Source: Candidatus Andeanibacterium colombiense (GTDB lineage Bacteria > Pseudomonadota > Alphaproteobacteria > Sphingomonadales > Sphingomonadaceae). From it: DNA of 64,000 bases. Where the stretch lies: the NCBI GenBank assembly GCA_029202985.1, contig CP119316.1, positions 372,001 to 436,000 of the forward strand, in the 5' to 3' direction. Below the pieces are notes generated by a model, which saw only the letters and a program-made list of their open reading frames with translations, made no database searches and was not told the DNA's origin. The position numbers and the translations under genes are program-made. Shown piece after piece: positions 43,304-51,365 of the stretch. Positions within the stretch are counted from its first letter, which is position 1; every line of letters begins with the position of its first letter.

Positions 43304-43699
43304 CTAATCGAAACTCGCGATAATCGGGCACGGCCCCTTATCCGAATTCGCACATTCCTTTGCCAGTTTGCGCAGATTGTCACGCGCCTTGGTCAGCGTC
43401 TCGATCTTCGCGTCGAGATCTTCGATCCGCGCCCGCGCCATCTCGCGCGCCCGCGGCCGGTCGTTGCTGCGATCCAGCTCCAGCAGTTCGGCGATCTCCT
43501 TCAGCGCGAAACCTGCCTCCTGCGCCGAGCGAATGAAATGCAGCCGCCGCGCCTCGTCCGGACCGTAATGCCGCGCACCCCGCGCCCCGCCGAGCCGCGC
43601 GGGCCGCGGATCGAACAGCAGGCCCTTGCGCTGGTAGAAGCGGACCGTTTCCACCCCTACGCCCGAAGCGCGGGCCAGCTCCGAAATCGTCATTGCCAT
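43304..43699 (-). CDS. MerR-family metal regulator (mercury-type, lacks one Cys ligand)
   Basis: A 131-residue repressor/activator starting at ATG 43699 (MAMTISELARASGVGVETVRFYQRKGLL), which has GGAG 7 nt upstream. The longer frame to 43717 would run into the operator. The helix-turn-helix and wing (RYGP-like HYGPDEARRLHFIRSAQEAGFALKEIAELLEL) are close to Tn501 MerR. Of the three Hg ligands, the equivalents of C117 and C126 are present (KECANSDKGPCPIIASF), but the position of C82 is in LDRSNDRPRAREM with no Cys. Divergent from a Grx-MauE fusion gene and sharing its promoter. Confidence 0.85.
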   Translation of the reverse strand: MAMTISELARASGVGVETVRFYQRKGLLFDPRPARLGGARGARHYGPDEARRLHFIRSAQEAGFALKEIAELLELDRSNDRPRAREMARARIEDLDAKIETLTKARDNLRKLAKECANSDKGPCPIIASFD

Positions 43700-43702
43700 C
43701 GC

Positions 43703-43734
43703 TTGACTCCGTACCACGGTACGGAAGCTATAGC
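43703..43734 (+). promoter_or_regulatory. mer-type promoter/operator
   Basis: A -35 TTGACT (43703-43708), a dyad CCGTACCACGGTACGG across the spacer and a -10 TATAGC (43729-43734). The spacer is 19-20 bp, over-long as in MerR-activated promoters. TTGACTCCGTAC and TACGGAAG match the classic mer operator from memory. It drives the Grx-MauE gene, whose ATG is only 9 bp past the -10, so the mRNA is nearly leaderless. It overlaps the ribosome-binding site of the regulator gene. Confidence 0.8.
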
Positions 43735-43743
43735 GGTTCCATC

Positions 43744-44490
43744 ATGGAAAACCAGCCAGCCAAAACCGCTTCGCTCTACCGGATGGTGATGCCCAAACAC
43801 ACCTGCCCGTGGGGTGTGAAAGCGAAGTATCTGCTCGAACGCCGGGGCTATATAGTCGAGGATCACCACCTCGAAACCCACGCCGCGACCGACGCTTTCA
43901 AGCAGCAACATGGCGTAAAGACCACGCCGCAAACATTCATCGGCGGCGAACGGATTGGCGGTTACGAGGATTTGCGTCGCTATCTCGGGTTGGCCGTGCG
44001 CGATCCGAACGCAAAGAGCTATCGCCCGGTGATCGCGGTGTTTGCGGTGGCGGCCGCACTGGCGACTGCGGTGAGCCTGTCGGTCTTCGGCGCGCTGACG
44101 ATGCGCACCGCCGAATGGTTCATCGCCTTCTCGATGGCGCTGCTCGCGATGCTCAAACTGCAGGACGTCGACCGCTTCGCGACGATGTTCCTCGGCTACG
44201 ACCTGCTCGCCAAGCGCTGGCTGCCCTATGCCTATATCTATCCCTTCGCGGAGGCGCTCGCCGGGGTGCTGATGGCCGGGCACCTGCTGCCGTGGCTGTC
44301 GATCCCGCTCGCGGCCTTCATCGGCTCGGTCGGCGCGGTCTCGGTATTTTATGCGGTCTACATCCAGAAGCGCGACCTTGAATGCGCCTGCGTCGGCGGC
44401 TCGGGCAGGGTGCCGCTCGGGCCCGTATCGCTGCTCGAGAACGTGCTGATGGCCGGAATGGCGATCTGGATGCTGGTTCCGGCGCATTGA
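43744..44490 (+). CDS. Glutaredoxin-MauE membrane fusion protein
   Basis: A 248-residue two-part protein. Residues about 8-80 form a glutaredoxin-like domain (SLYRMVMPKHTCPWGVKAKYLLERRGYIVEDHHL, then VKTTPQTFIGGERIGGYEDLRRYLG) with a CPWG active site, i.e. one Cys in place of CPYC. Residues about 95-245 are a four-span MauE/DoxX-like redox membrane domain ending in LECACVGGSGRVPLGPVSLLENVLMAGM with a C-x-C pair. The start is ATG 43744. Likely moves thiol electrons or handles a soft metal at the inner membrane (inference), under the divergent MerR-type regulator. Confidence 0.8.
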   Translation: MENQPAKTASLYRMVMPKHTCPWGVKAKYLLERRGYIVEDHHLETHAATDAFKQQHGVKTTPQTFIGGERIGGYEDLRRYLGLAVRDPNAKSYRPVIAVFAVAAALATAVSLSVFGALTMRTAEWFIAFSMALLAMLKLQDVDRFATMFLGYDLLAKRWLPYAYIYPFAEALAGVLMAGHLLPWLSIPLAAFIGSVGAVSVFYAVYIQKRDLECACVGGSGRVPLGPVSLLENVLMAGMAIWMLVPAH

Positions 44491-44509
44491 ACGCCCAGGA
44501 GGAATGACG

Positions 44510-45808
44510 ATGAAACTGCTGCTCGCCGCCGGCTCCGCCGCCCTCGCCCTTGGCGCGCTCTCCGCGCCCGCCTTCGCGCAGGACGAGCATGCCGGGATGG
44601 ATCACGGCTCGATGGACATGCCAGGCATGGACCACGGCTCGATGGACATGCCCGGCATGGACATGGGCGCCGCTCCCGCGTCCTATGGCGAAGGCTCGGG
44701 CACCGCGCGCGTGCCCGGCGAGGACGGAATGATGCGCGGCCTCCACCTGGCGACCGGCGACTGGATGGTGATGCTGCATGGCTACGTCACCGGACAATAC
44801 ACCGACGTCTCCGGCCCGCGCGGCGACGACAAGCTCTATTCGACCTCGATGGCGATGCTCTCGGCCCGGCACGACACCGGCTGGGGCCGGATCCAATTGC
44901 GCTCGATGATGAGCGCAGAGCCGGCGATGGATGCGCGCGGCTATCCCAATCTGTTCGCGACCGGCGAGACCGCCGGCGGCGAGGCCTTGGTCGACCGCCA
45001 GCATCCGCACGATCTGTTCATGGAACTGGCCGGACGGGTCGATGTGAATGTGGCCGAGGGGACGAGCCTGTTCCTCTACGGTGGACCGGTGGGCGAACCG
45101 GCCCTGGGCCCGAGCGCCTTCATGCACCGCGCCTCGGCCGAGAATAATCCCGAGCCGCCGATCACCCACCACTGGTTCGATTCGACCCACATCACCTATG
45201 GTGTGGTCACCGCCGGCCTCTCGACGAGCCATTTCCAGCTCGAAACCTCGGCCTTCCGCGGGGCCGAGCCCGACGAGGATCGTTGGGACATCGAGACTCC
45301 GAAACTCGATAGCTGGGCGGTCCGAGGCACCTGGAACCCGACCCCGCGCTGGTCGATCCAGGCCAGCTATGGCGAGATGCACCAGCCCGAAGCGCTCCAT
45401 CCGGGCGAGGACGAGCACCGCTTCACCGCCTCCGCCCAATATTCCACCGGCGCATTCTCGGCGATGGCAGCGTTCAGCGCCAAGGACCGCGTGCCGGGCA
45501 GAACCCTCACCGCGTGGCTCGGCGAGGTGAATTGGAACCTGGACAAGGACAATTCGCTGTTCGGCCGGATCGAGAACGTGAACAATGACGAGCTCTTCCC
45601 CGACCATCTCGATCCGCTGCACGACCAGCCATTTCGGGTGACCAAGTTCCAGGCCGGCTATGCCCGCCATATCCCGCTCGGCGAGCTATTCCGCCTGACC
45701 CTCGGTGCCAGCGGATCGGCCTATGCCAAGCCCGCCGCGCTCGACCCGTGGTACGGCGATCACCCGCTGGGCTTTACGGTCTTCGCGAAACTTGCTTTGG
45801 GTCGCTGA
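44510..45808 (+). CDS. Met/His-rich outer-membrane-type protein
   Basis: A 432-residue exported protein. I use ATG 44510, 7 nt after AGGAGG, in place of ATG 44504, which is too close to it. Signal peptide MKLLLAAGSAALALGALSAPAFAQ. Mature N-terminus has repeated H-x-G-M-D-H-G-S-M-D-M-P-G-M units (about residues 28-52), a typical soft-metal (Cu, Ag, Hg) binding pattern. The rest has alternating aromatic strands suggestive of a beta barrel, with HPHDLFMELA. It lies 19 bp after the Grx-MauE gene and probably shares its operon. It is related to unassigned proteins found in copper-resistance loci. Function unknown. Confidence 0.7.
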   Translation: MKLLLAAGSAALALGALSAPAFAQDEHAGMDHGSMDMPGMDHGSMDMPGMDMGAAPASYGEGSGTARVPGEDGMMRGLHLATGDWMVMLHGYVTGQYTDVSGPRGDDKLYSTSMAMLSARHDTGWGRIQLRSMMSAEPAMDARGYPNLFATGETAGGEALVDRQHPHDLFMELAGRVDVNVAEGTSLFLYGGPVGEPALGPSAFMHRASAENNPEPPITHHWFDSTHITYGVVTAGLSTSHFQLETSAFRGAEPDEDRWDIETPKLDSWAVRGTWNPTPRWSIQASYGEMHQPEALHPGEDEHRFTASAQYSTGAFSAMAAFSAKDRVPGRTLTAWLGEVNWNLDKDNSLFGRIENVNNDELFPDHLDPLHDQPFRVTKFQAGYARHIPLGELFRLTLGASGSAYAKPAALDPWYGDHPLGFTVFAKLALGR

Positions 45809-46272
45809 TGGCGCAGCTGCTGTTCTTCGAAGATCTGGAAGTCGGCGCGACCACGCGCTTCGGCCACTATGAAGTGACCCGCGAGGAAGTGCTGGAGTTC
45901 GCCGGTAAATACGATCCGCAGCCGTTCCATCTCGACGATGCGGCGGCGGCCCGGACCCATTTCGGCAAGCTCGCGGCAAGCGGCTGGCACACTTGTTCGA
46001 TGACCATGTCGATGATGGTCGCACGCCACGCGGTCGAACCGCGCGCGATGCTCGGCGCGCTCGGCATCGACGAATTGCGCTGGCTGCGTCCGGTCTATCC
46101 GGGCGACGTGCTGAGCTGCGAAATGGAACTGACCGGCAAGCGCCTGAGCAAGTCCAAACCCGGCACCGGCATACTCAATCTCACCATGACCACCTTCAAC
46201 CAGCACGAGGAGCCGGTGCTGACGATGAAGCCGATCACTTTGATCCGCGCGCGGCAGATGGCGACGGGCTAG
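45808..46272 (+). CDS. MaoC-like dehydratase-domain protein
   Basis: A 154-residue hot-dog-fold protein of the MaoC/R-hydratase family. Starts ATG 45808 (MAQLLFFEDLEVGATTRFGHYEVTREEVLEFAGKYDPQPFHLDDAAAARTHFG), overlapping the upstream stop by one base (TGATG). The Asp and His of YDPQPFHLDD are the family's catalytic pair. It may hydrate 2-enoyl-CoA. The context gives no clear pathway. It is convergent with, and overlaps by 38 bp, the lipoprotein gene. Confidence 0.85.
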   Translation: MAQLLFFEDLEVGATTRFGHYEVTREEVLEFAGKYDPQPFHLDDAAAARTHFGKLAASGWHTCSMTMSMMVARHAVEPRAMLGALGIDELRWLRPVYPGDVLSCEMELTGKRLSKSKPGTGILNLTMTTFNQHEEPVLTMKPITLIRARQMATG

Positions 46273-46762
46273 CCGAGGGGGCCTCATCATCGCACCACAC
46301 CGTGCCTTCGGAATCGAACACGATGTTGTCCGCATGATCGCCGATCGTCAGATGCGCGCCGCCGTCGCTGTCGGTGAAGGCGAGGCGGAACCAGTGCGAC
46401 GTGCCGAAATAGCGCGAGCGCACGCCCGGGAGGATCTCGGGGCTTCCGCTGTCGGCGGCGAAGCGGACCATTTCGCCATCGACCTTGATGTAACCGGCTT
46501 CCTTCATCGCGAGCACCATCGCGCCGTGCCCGCCGGTGCCCGGCGAGAACACGCATCCCGCGCTGCGGAAACGCAGGCGCTTGATCTCATGTTCGAGGAT
46601 CGGTTCGGGCTGGATGGGGACCGAGGCGTCGTTGACCTGCTTGACGATCGCGGTCGCGTCCTTGTTGCTCAGCTTGCCGGCAGGCTCGCCGCCCCCGCTG
46701 GTGTCGCCGCTGCCGCAGCCGGCCAGTGCAAGCACGCCCAGTATGGTTGCAAAACCGCGCAT
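46235..46762 (-). CDS. Conserved lipoprotein of unknown function
   Basis: A 175-residue lipoprotein. The start is ATG 46762 (MRGFATILGVLALAGC), overlapping the mutL stop (TGATG). A TTG one codon earlier is possible but less likely. Lipobox LAGC. The mature part has FRSAGCVFSPGTGGHGAMVLAMKEAGYIKVDGEMVRFAADSG with a few Cys. It ends SASPSPSAARG. I recognise no family. Translational coupling to mutL is probably accidental in function. Confidence 0.75.
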   Translation of the reverse strand: MRGFATILGVLALAGCGSGDTSGGGEPAGKLSNKDATAIVKQVNDASVPIQPEPILEHEIKRLRFRSAGCVFSPGTGGHGAMVLAMKEAGYIKVDGEMVRFAADSGSPEILPGVRSRYFGTSHWFRLAFTDSDGGAHLTIGDHADNIVFDSEGTVWCDDEAPSASPSPSAARGSK

Positions 46763-48612
46763 CAATGGCGCCCGAAGAGTTTTTCGACGTCGGTCATGGA
46801 TAGCTTAACCCACGTAGGCCGCCCATGGTTGCATTGGCCCGAACGCGGAGTGCGTTCCATCTCGCGCAGCAGCGCGTTCATCTCGGCGACCGACAGCACC
46901 CGCCCGGCCCGTACTGAACCGTGGCAAGCCATCGTCGCGAGGACATGCTCGAGCTTCTCGTCCAGCAGCAGCGCGTCGCCGTTCAGCGCCAGGTCGTCCG
47001 CCAGATCCTGCAGCAGCGCCTGCGGATCGGCCTTGGCCAGCGCCCCCGGCAGCGCCCGGACGAGCATCGCTCCGGGGCCGAACCGCTCGATCGCAAGACC
47101 GAGCGCGGCGAACTTTTCCGCATTTTCCTCAAGCCGGTCGCAGGCCGGTTCGTCGAGTTCGACGACATCGGGTATCAGTAGCGCCTGGCTCGCGGCGACC
47201 TTGTCCCCCGCTCCTGCCGCGCGCAGCCGTTCGAGCACCAACCGCTCATGCGCCGCATGCTGGTCGACCAGCACCAGCCCGTCGGACGTCTCGGCGACGA
47301 TATAGGTGTTGGCGACTTGCCCGCGCGCGATCCCGAGCGGGAAGCTCTCGGTGTTTTCGACAGCCTGAGCGGCTTCTTCCGCGCGGCCCATCGGCGCGGC
47401 CATGACCTGGCTTTCGTAAGACCGCCATTCACGCCCCGCCTCGCTCACGCGCGATTGCGGCGCGGTCCAGTCGCGGTTGGCGAAAATCGAGCGTAGCGCG
47501 GGCGCGACATTCTCTCGCGCCATCGCTTCGCTGCTTGGGTGCATGTCCTCCCGCACCGGCTCCTGCCGCCACCGCCCCATCGCAGCGCCATCGGGCGCCT
47601 GCGCGCTGCGGCGGTCGCCGGTCGCCAGAGCCTGCCGCAGGCCCGAGACGATGAAGCCGCGCACACCCTGCGAATCGCGGAACCGCACCTCCGTCTTGGC
47701 CGGATGGACATTGACGTCGACGTCCTCGGGCGGAACCGACAAAAACAGCGCCAGCACCGCATGCCGGTCGCGCGCGAGCATGTCGGCATAGGCGCCGCGC
47801 ACCGCCCCGGTCAGCAGCCGGTCCTTTACCGGGCGGCCGTTGACGAACAGATACTGGTGATCGGCGACCCCGCGGTTGTAGGTCGGCAGGCCGGCCACCC
47901 CGGTCAGGCGCATCACGCCGTGTTCAAGGCTGCGCTCCATGTCGAGCAGCACCGCATTGTCCGCCAGCTCGCGCGCGACGATCTGCGCGACGCGTGCCTC
48001 GGCGCTCTCCCCGCCCTGCACCGCGAAGATCCGCCGCCCGCTGTGCTCGAAGCTGAACGCTATGTCGGGCCGCGCCATGGCGAGCCGCCGGACCACGTCG
48101 AGGCAGGCCGCATATTCGCTGCGCTCGCCGCGCAGGAACTTGCGCCGCGCGGGCACCCTGGCGAACAATTGCTCCACCCGGACCCTTGTTCCGGGCGGAA
48201 GCGCGGCCGGCCCTTCCTCGGCCACCGCGCCGTGATCGATCACGCGCTTCCAGCCCTGCTCCGCGCCGCGCACCCGGCTTTCGAGGGTCAGCCGGGCTAC
48301 ACTGGCGATCGAGGGTAGTGCTTCGCCGCGAAAACCAAGCGTCGAGACCCGTTCGATCGCCTCGTCCGGCAGCTTCGAAGTCGCATGCCGTTCCAGGGCC
48401 AGCGCCATCTCGTCGGGCCTCATTCCGCAGCCGTCGTCGGTCACCTCGATTTTCGCGAGACCGCCCTCCGCGATGCTCACATCGATCCGCGTCGCGCCCG
48501 CGTCGATCGCGTTCTCGACCAGTTCCTTGAGCGCGGCGGCCGGCCGCTCGACCACTTCGCCGGCGGCGATGCGGTTAACCAATGTCTCGGGAAGGCGACG
48601 GATTGTCGGCAT
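46762..48612 (-). CDS. mutL: DNA mismatch repair protein MutL
   Basis: Couples MutS mismatch recognition to downstream repair. It is 616 residues from ATG 48612 (MPTIRRLPETLVNRIAAGEVVERPAAALKELVENAIDAGATRIDV). GHKL ATPase motifs are ELVENAIDAG, DDGCGM and TLGFRGEALPSIASVARL, then NGRPVKDRLL. The C-terminal dimerisation domain has VLVDQHAAHERLVLERL, AAHERLVLE and the ACHGSVRAGRVL Cys-His stretch found in endonuclease-type MutL. It is divergent from mreB across 185 bp, in which I saw no further structure. Confidence 0.95.
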   Translation of the reverse strand: MPTIRRLPETLVNRIAAGEVVERPAAALKELVENAIDAGATRIDVSIAEGGLAKIEVTDDGCGMRPDEMALALERHATSKLPDEAIERVSTLGFRGEALPSIASVARLTLESRVRGAEQGWKRVIDHGAVAEEGPAALPPGTRVRVEQLFARVPARRKFLRGERSEYAACLDVVRRLAMARPDIAFSFEHSGRRIFAVQGGESAEARVAQIVARELADNAVLLDMERSLEHGVMRLTGVAGLPTYNRGVADHQYLFVNGRPVKDRLLTGAVRGAYADMLARDRHAVLALFLSVPPEDVDVNVHPAKTEVRFRDSQGVRGFIVSGLRQALATGDRRSAQAPDGAAMGRWRQEPVREDMHPSSEAMARENVAPALRSIFANRDWTAPQSRVSEAGREWRSYESQVMAAPMGRAEEAAQAVENTESFPLGIARGQVANTYIVAETSDGLVLVDQHAAHERLVLERLRAAGAGDKVAASQALLIPDVVELDEPACDRLEENAEKFAALGLAIERFGPGAMLVRALPGALAKADPQALLQDLADDLALNGDALLLDEKLEHVLATMACHGSVRAGRVLSVAEMNALLREMERTPRSGQCNHGRPTWVKLSMTDVEKLFGRH

Positions 48613-48797
48613 GCATGCACCCCTAACGGTGAAAGGGTTCCAATTCGAGCTAAGCCGCCCAATTATCGGTGGCTTTCCGCACAAAATTTTGGCCTTTGCA
48701 CAAGGCTTGCGTTAAGCACCCGGCACCTGCTGTTGCATCCACGCAACGCTAAACATAACAGAGCCGTTTAACGGCTTGGAAAAGATACGGATTCCCG

Positions 48798-49838
48798 ATG
48801 AAGTTCTCGAAATTGTTCCGGTTCGGCTCGCAGAACATGGCGATCGACCTAGGTACCGCCAATACGCTGGTCTACGTCCAGGATCGCGGCATCGTGCTCA
48901 ACGAACCCTCGGTGGTGGCGATCGAGACGATCAACGGCAACAAGCGCGTCAAGGCGGTGGGCGACGATGCGAAGATGATGATGGGCAAGACCCCGGACAA
49001 CATCGAGGCGATCCGCCCGCTGCGCGACGGCGTGATCGCCGACATCGAAATCGCCGAAGAGATGATCAAGTACTTCATCCAGAAGGTCCACGGGAAAAAG
49101 ACCCTGTTCCGCTATCCGGAAATCGTGGTCTGCGTTCCATCGGGCTCGACTTCGGTCGAACGCCGCGCGATCCGCGACGCGGCCTCCAACGCGGGCGCTT
49201 CCGAAGTATTCCTGATTCTCGAGCCGATGGCCGCGGCGATCGGTGCCGACATGCCGGTCACCGAACCGGTCGGCAGCATGGTCGTGGATATCGGCGGCGG
49301 GACGACCGAAGTCGCGGTGCTGTCGCTGCGCGGCCTCGCCTATACCACCTCGGTCCGCACCGGGGGTGACAAGATGGACGAAGCGATCGTCTCCTATGTT
49401 CGCCGCCACCACAATTTACTCATTGGCGATGCGACCGCGGAGCGGATCAAGAAGGATTACGGCGTCGCCGTGGTGCCGGAAGACGGCGCGGGCGAACCGA
49501 TCACGCTCAAGGGTCGCGACCTGGTCAACGGCGTGCCCAAGGAAATCACGATCAACCAGGCGAACATCGCCGAGGCGCTGTCGGAACCGATCGGGGCGAT
49601 CGTCGAAGGCGTGCGCATCGCGCTGGAGAACACCGCGCCCGAGCTGGCCGCCGACATCGTCGACCAGGGCATCGTGCTGACCGGCGGCGGCGCGCTGATC
49701 CGCCGTCTGGACGAGCATCTGCGCGACGAGACCGGCCTGCCGGTCAGCGTGGCGGAAGACCCGCTCTCCTGTGTGGCGCTGGGTACAGGGCGGGCGATGG
49801 AAGACCCGATCTACCGCGGCGTGTTGATGACCGCTTGA
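48798..49838 (+). CDS. mreB: Rod shape-determining protein MreB
   Basis: Bacterial actin that forms membrane-bound filaments and guides lateral wall synthesis. It is 346 residues. MKFSKLFRFGSQNMAIDLGTANTLVYVQDRGIVLNEPSVVAIET contains the amphipathic N-terminus and phosphate-1 loop. VVCVPSGSTSVERRAIRDAASNAGA and MVVDIGGGTTEVAVLSLRG (phosphate-2) follow, and GIVLTGGGALIRRLDEHL is the adenosine motif. It is first in mreBCD-mrdA-rodA. Confidence 0.97.
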   Translation: MKFSKLFRFGSQNMAIDLGTANTLVYVQDRGIVLNEPSVVAIETINGNKRVKAVGDDAKMMMGKTPDNIEAIRPLRDGVIADIEIAEEMIKYFIQKVHGKKTLFRYPEIVVCVPSGSTSVERRAIRDAASNAGASEVFLILEPMAAAIGADMPVTEPVGSMVVDIGGGTTEVAVLSLRGLAYTTSVRTGGDKMDEAIVSYVRRHHNLLIGDATAERIKKDYGVAVVPEDGAGEPITLKGRDLVNGVPKEITINQANIAEALSEPIGAIVEGVRIALENTAPELAADIVDQGIVLTGGGALIRRLDEHLRDETGLPVSVAEDPLSCVALGTGRAMEDPIYRGVLMTA

Positions 49839-49896
49839 TGCAAACCGGCCGGGGGCAGCCAATCCCGATCGGCCGTTGGCCCTAAGGGGAGTGGGC

Positions 49897-50808
49897 ATGC
49901 CGCCGCCGACACATCGCCGCTCTACCTATTCGAAGAAGGCGCAATTCAGCGTCTTCACCGGCTATCTCGTGGCCGCGCTCGGCGCGGCTCTCGGTGCCGT
50001 GCTCCTGCTGTTGTCGTTCTGGAAGCCCGATGCGATGAACGGCATCCGCGGCGAGGCGACCGACATCGTCGCGCCGGTCGGCGAAGGCAGCGCGCTGGTG
50101 CGCAACGGCGGCCAGTCGCTGTGGCAATCGGTCTCGGGCTACTGGCAGGCGGGTTACCGCAATGCGCAGCTCGAACGCGAGGTCAAGGAAGCGCATGTCC
50201 GGCTTGCGCAGGAAAACGCGCTCGCGGCCGAGAACGCCCGGCTCAAGGCGCTGCTCGGGCTGCAGGACGGCGACGTCAAGCCGGTCGCCTACGCCCGGCT
50301 GATCGGATCGAGCTCCGCCAGCACCCGCCGGCTCGCCTATCTCTCGGCCGGAAGCGACCGCGGGGTTCGCCCGGGCATGCCGGTGCGCTCCCAGCTCGGC
50401 CTCGTCGGTCGGGTGCTCGAGGTCGGCGACAGCGCCTCGCGCGTGCTGCTCCTGACCGACGGGGCCAGCATGGTTCCGGTGCGCCGCGCGAAGGACGACG
50501 TGGTCGCTTTCGCGGAAGGCCGGGCGGACGGTTCGCTCAACCTGCGGCTGATCAACCTCGGGATAAATCCGCTGAAGAAAGGCGACGTCTTCGTCACCTC
50601 GGGCTCGGGCGGATTGTTCCGCCCGGGGATCGCGGTGGCGGTGGTCGAGCGCGTGACCCGCGATGGCGCGATCGCCCTGCCCACTGCCAATCCCGCGGCA
50701 ACGATCCACGTCGCGATCGACCCTGCCTATGTGCCCGAGGCGCAGACGCTGATCGACCGCCCCGCCCCCGCCGCGAATCCGACCACCACGGGCGGTGACG
50801 ACAAGTGA
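49897..50808 (+). CDS. mreC: Rod shape-determining protein MreC
   Basis: Bitopic scaffold of the elongasome that activates PBP2. It is 303 residues from ATG 49897, with AAGGGGA upstream (the frame extends a further 7 codons). A short cytoplasmic basic tail (PTHRRSTYSKKAQ) is followed by one membrane span (LVAALGAALGAVLLLLSF), then a coiled coil at about residues 85-120 (NAQLEREVKEAHVRLAQENALAAENARLKALLGL) and the periplasmic double beta-barrel (VIGSSS-like ARLIGSSSASTRRLAYLSAGSDRGVRPGMPVRSQLGLVGRVLEVG). A Pro/Ala/Thr-rich tail ends the protein. It overlaps the mreD GTG start by 4 bp. Confidence 0.95.
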   Translation: MPPPTHRRSTYSKKAQFSVFTGYLVAALGAALGAVLLLLSFWKPDAMNGIRGEATDIVAPVGEGSALVRNGGQSLWQSVSGYWQAGYRNAQLEREVKEAHVRLAQENALAAENARLKALLGLQDGDVKPVAYARLIGSSSASTRRLAYLSAGSDRGVRPGMPVRSQLGLVGRVLEVGDSASRVLLLTDGASMVPVRRAKDDVVAFAEGRADGSLNLRLINLGINPLKKGDVFVTSGSGGLFRPGIAVAVVERVTRDGAIALPTANPAATIHVAIDPAYVPEAQTLIDRPAPAANPTTTGGDDK

Positions 50809-51365
50809 GTGTCGAGCCGCACATGACCGCGACCCACCGCGACCGGTTCGGGCGGACGATCAACCGCGAACACTCGCCGTTGCTGGCGCAGGGCGTGCCG
50901 CTGCTGACCATCCTGCTCGGTTCGCTGACCCCGCTGCTGCCGATCATGGCGGCCGGGCCGGTGGTCCCGCCGTTCGGCTTCATGGTGCTGCTCGCGTGGC
51001 GCATCCAGCGCCCCGGCGTGTTGCCGATGTGGATCGGCCTGCCGCTCGGCACATTCGACGATCTGTTCAGCGGCCAGCCCTTCGGCAGCGCGATCATGCT
51101 GTGGTCGCTCGCGCTGCTCGCGCTCGAGGCGATCGAGACGCGCTTTCCGTGGCGTGGCTTCTGGCAGGACTGGCTGACCGCAGCCGGGCTGATCGCAGCC
51201 TATCTGGTGATCGGCGCGATCGTGGCCGGCGGGCAGATCGATTTCTGGCGCGTGCCGCTGGTGGCGCCGCAAATTCTGCTCGGCATCCTGCTGTTCCCGC
51301 TGGTTGCGCGAATGGTCGCGTTCTTCGACCGTGTGCGCCTGATCCGCATCAGGCACGTCGACTGA
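50805..51365 (+). CDS. mreD: Rod shape-determining protein MreD
   Basis: Small integral membrane component of the elongasome, 186 residues. The GTG at 50805 overlaps the mreC stop. Several hydrophobic spans are evident (PLLTILLGSLTPLLPIMAA, PFGFMVLLAWRI, and so on), with the family segment MWIGLPLGTFDDLFSGQPFGSAIMLWSLALLALEAIETRF. It shares TGATG with mrdA. The identification rests on this motif and position between mreC and mrdA. Confidence 0.93.
   Translation: MSVEPHMTATHRDRFGRTINREHSPLLAQGVPLLTILLGSLTPLLPIMAAGPVVPPFGFMVLLAWRIQRPGVLPMWIGLPLGTFDDLFSGQPFGSAIMLWSLALLALEAIETRFPWRGFWQDWLTAAGLIAAYLVIGAIVAGGQIDFWRVPLVAPQILLGILLFPLVARMVAFFDRVRLIRIRHVD

Noticed and set aside
40521..43331. A 936-codon open frame on the minus strand
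   Set aside because: Antisense to pth, the MFS exporter and ychF. Its Arg/Gly/Gln/Asp-rich composition shows no domain and is a reading-frame artefact.
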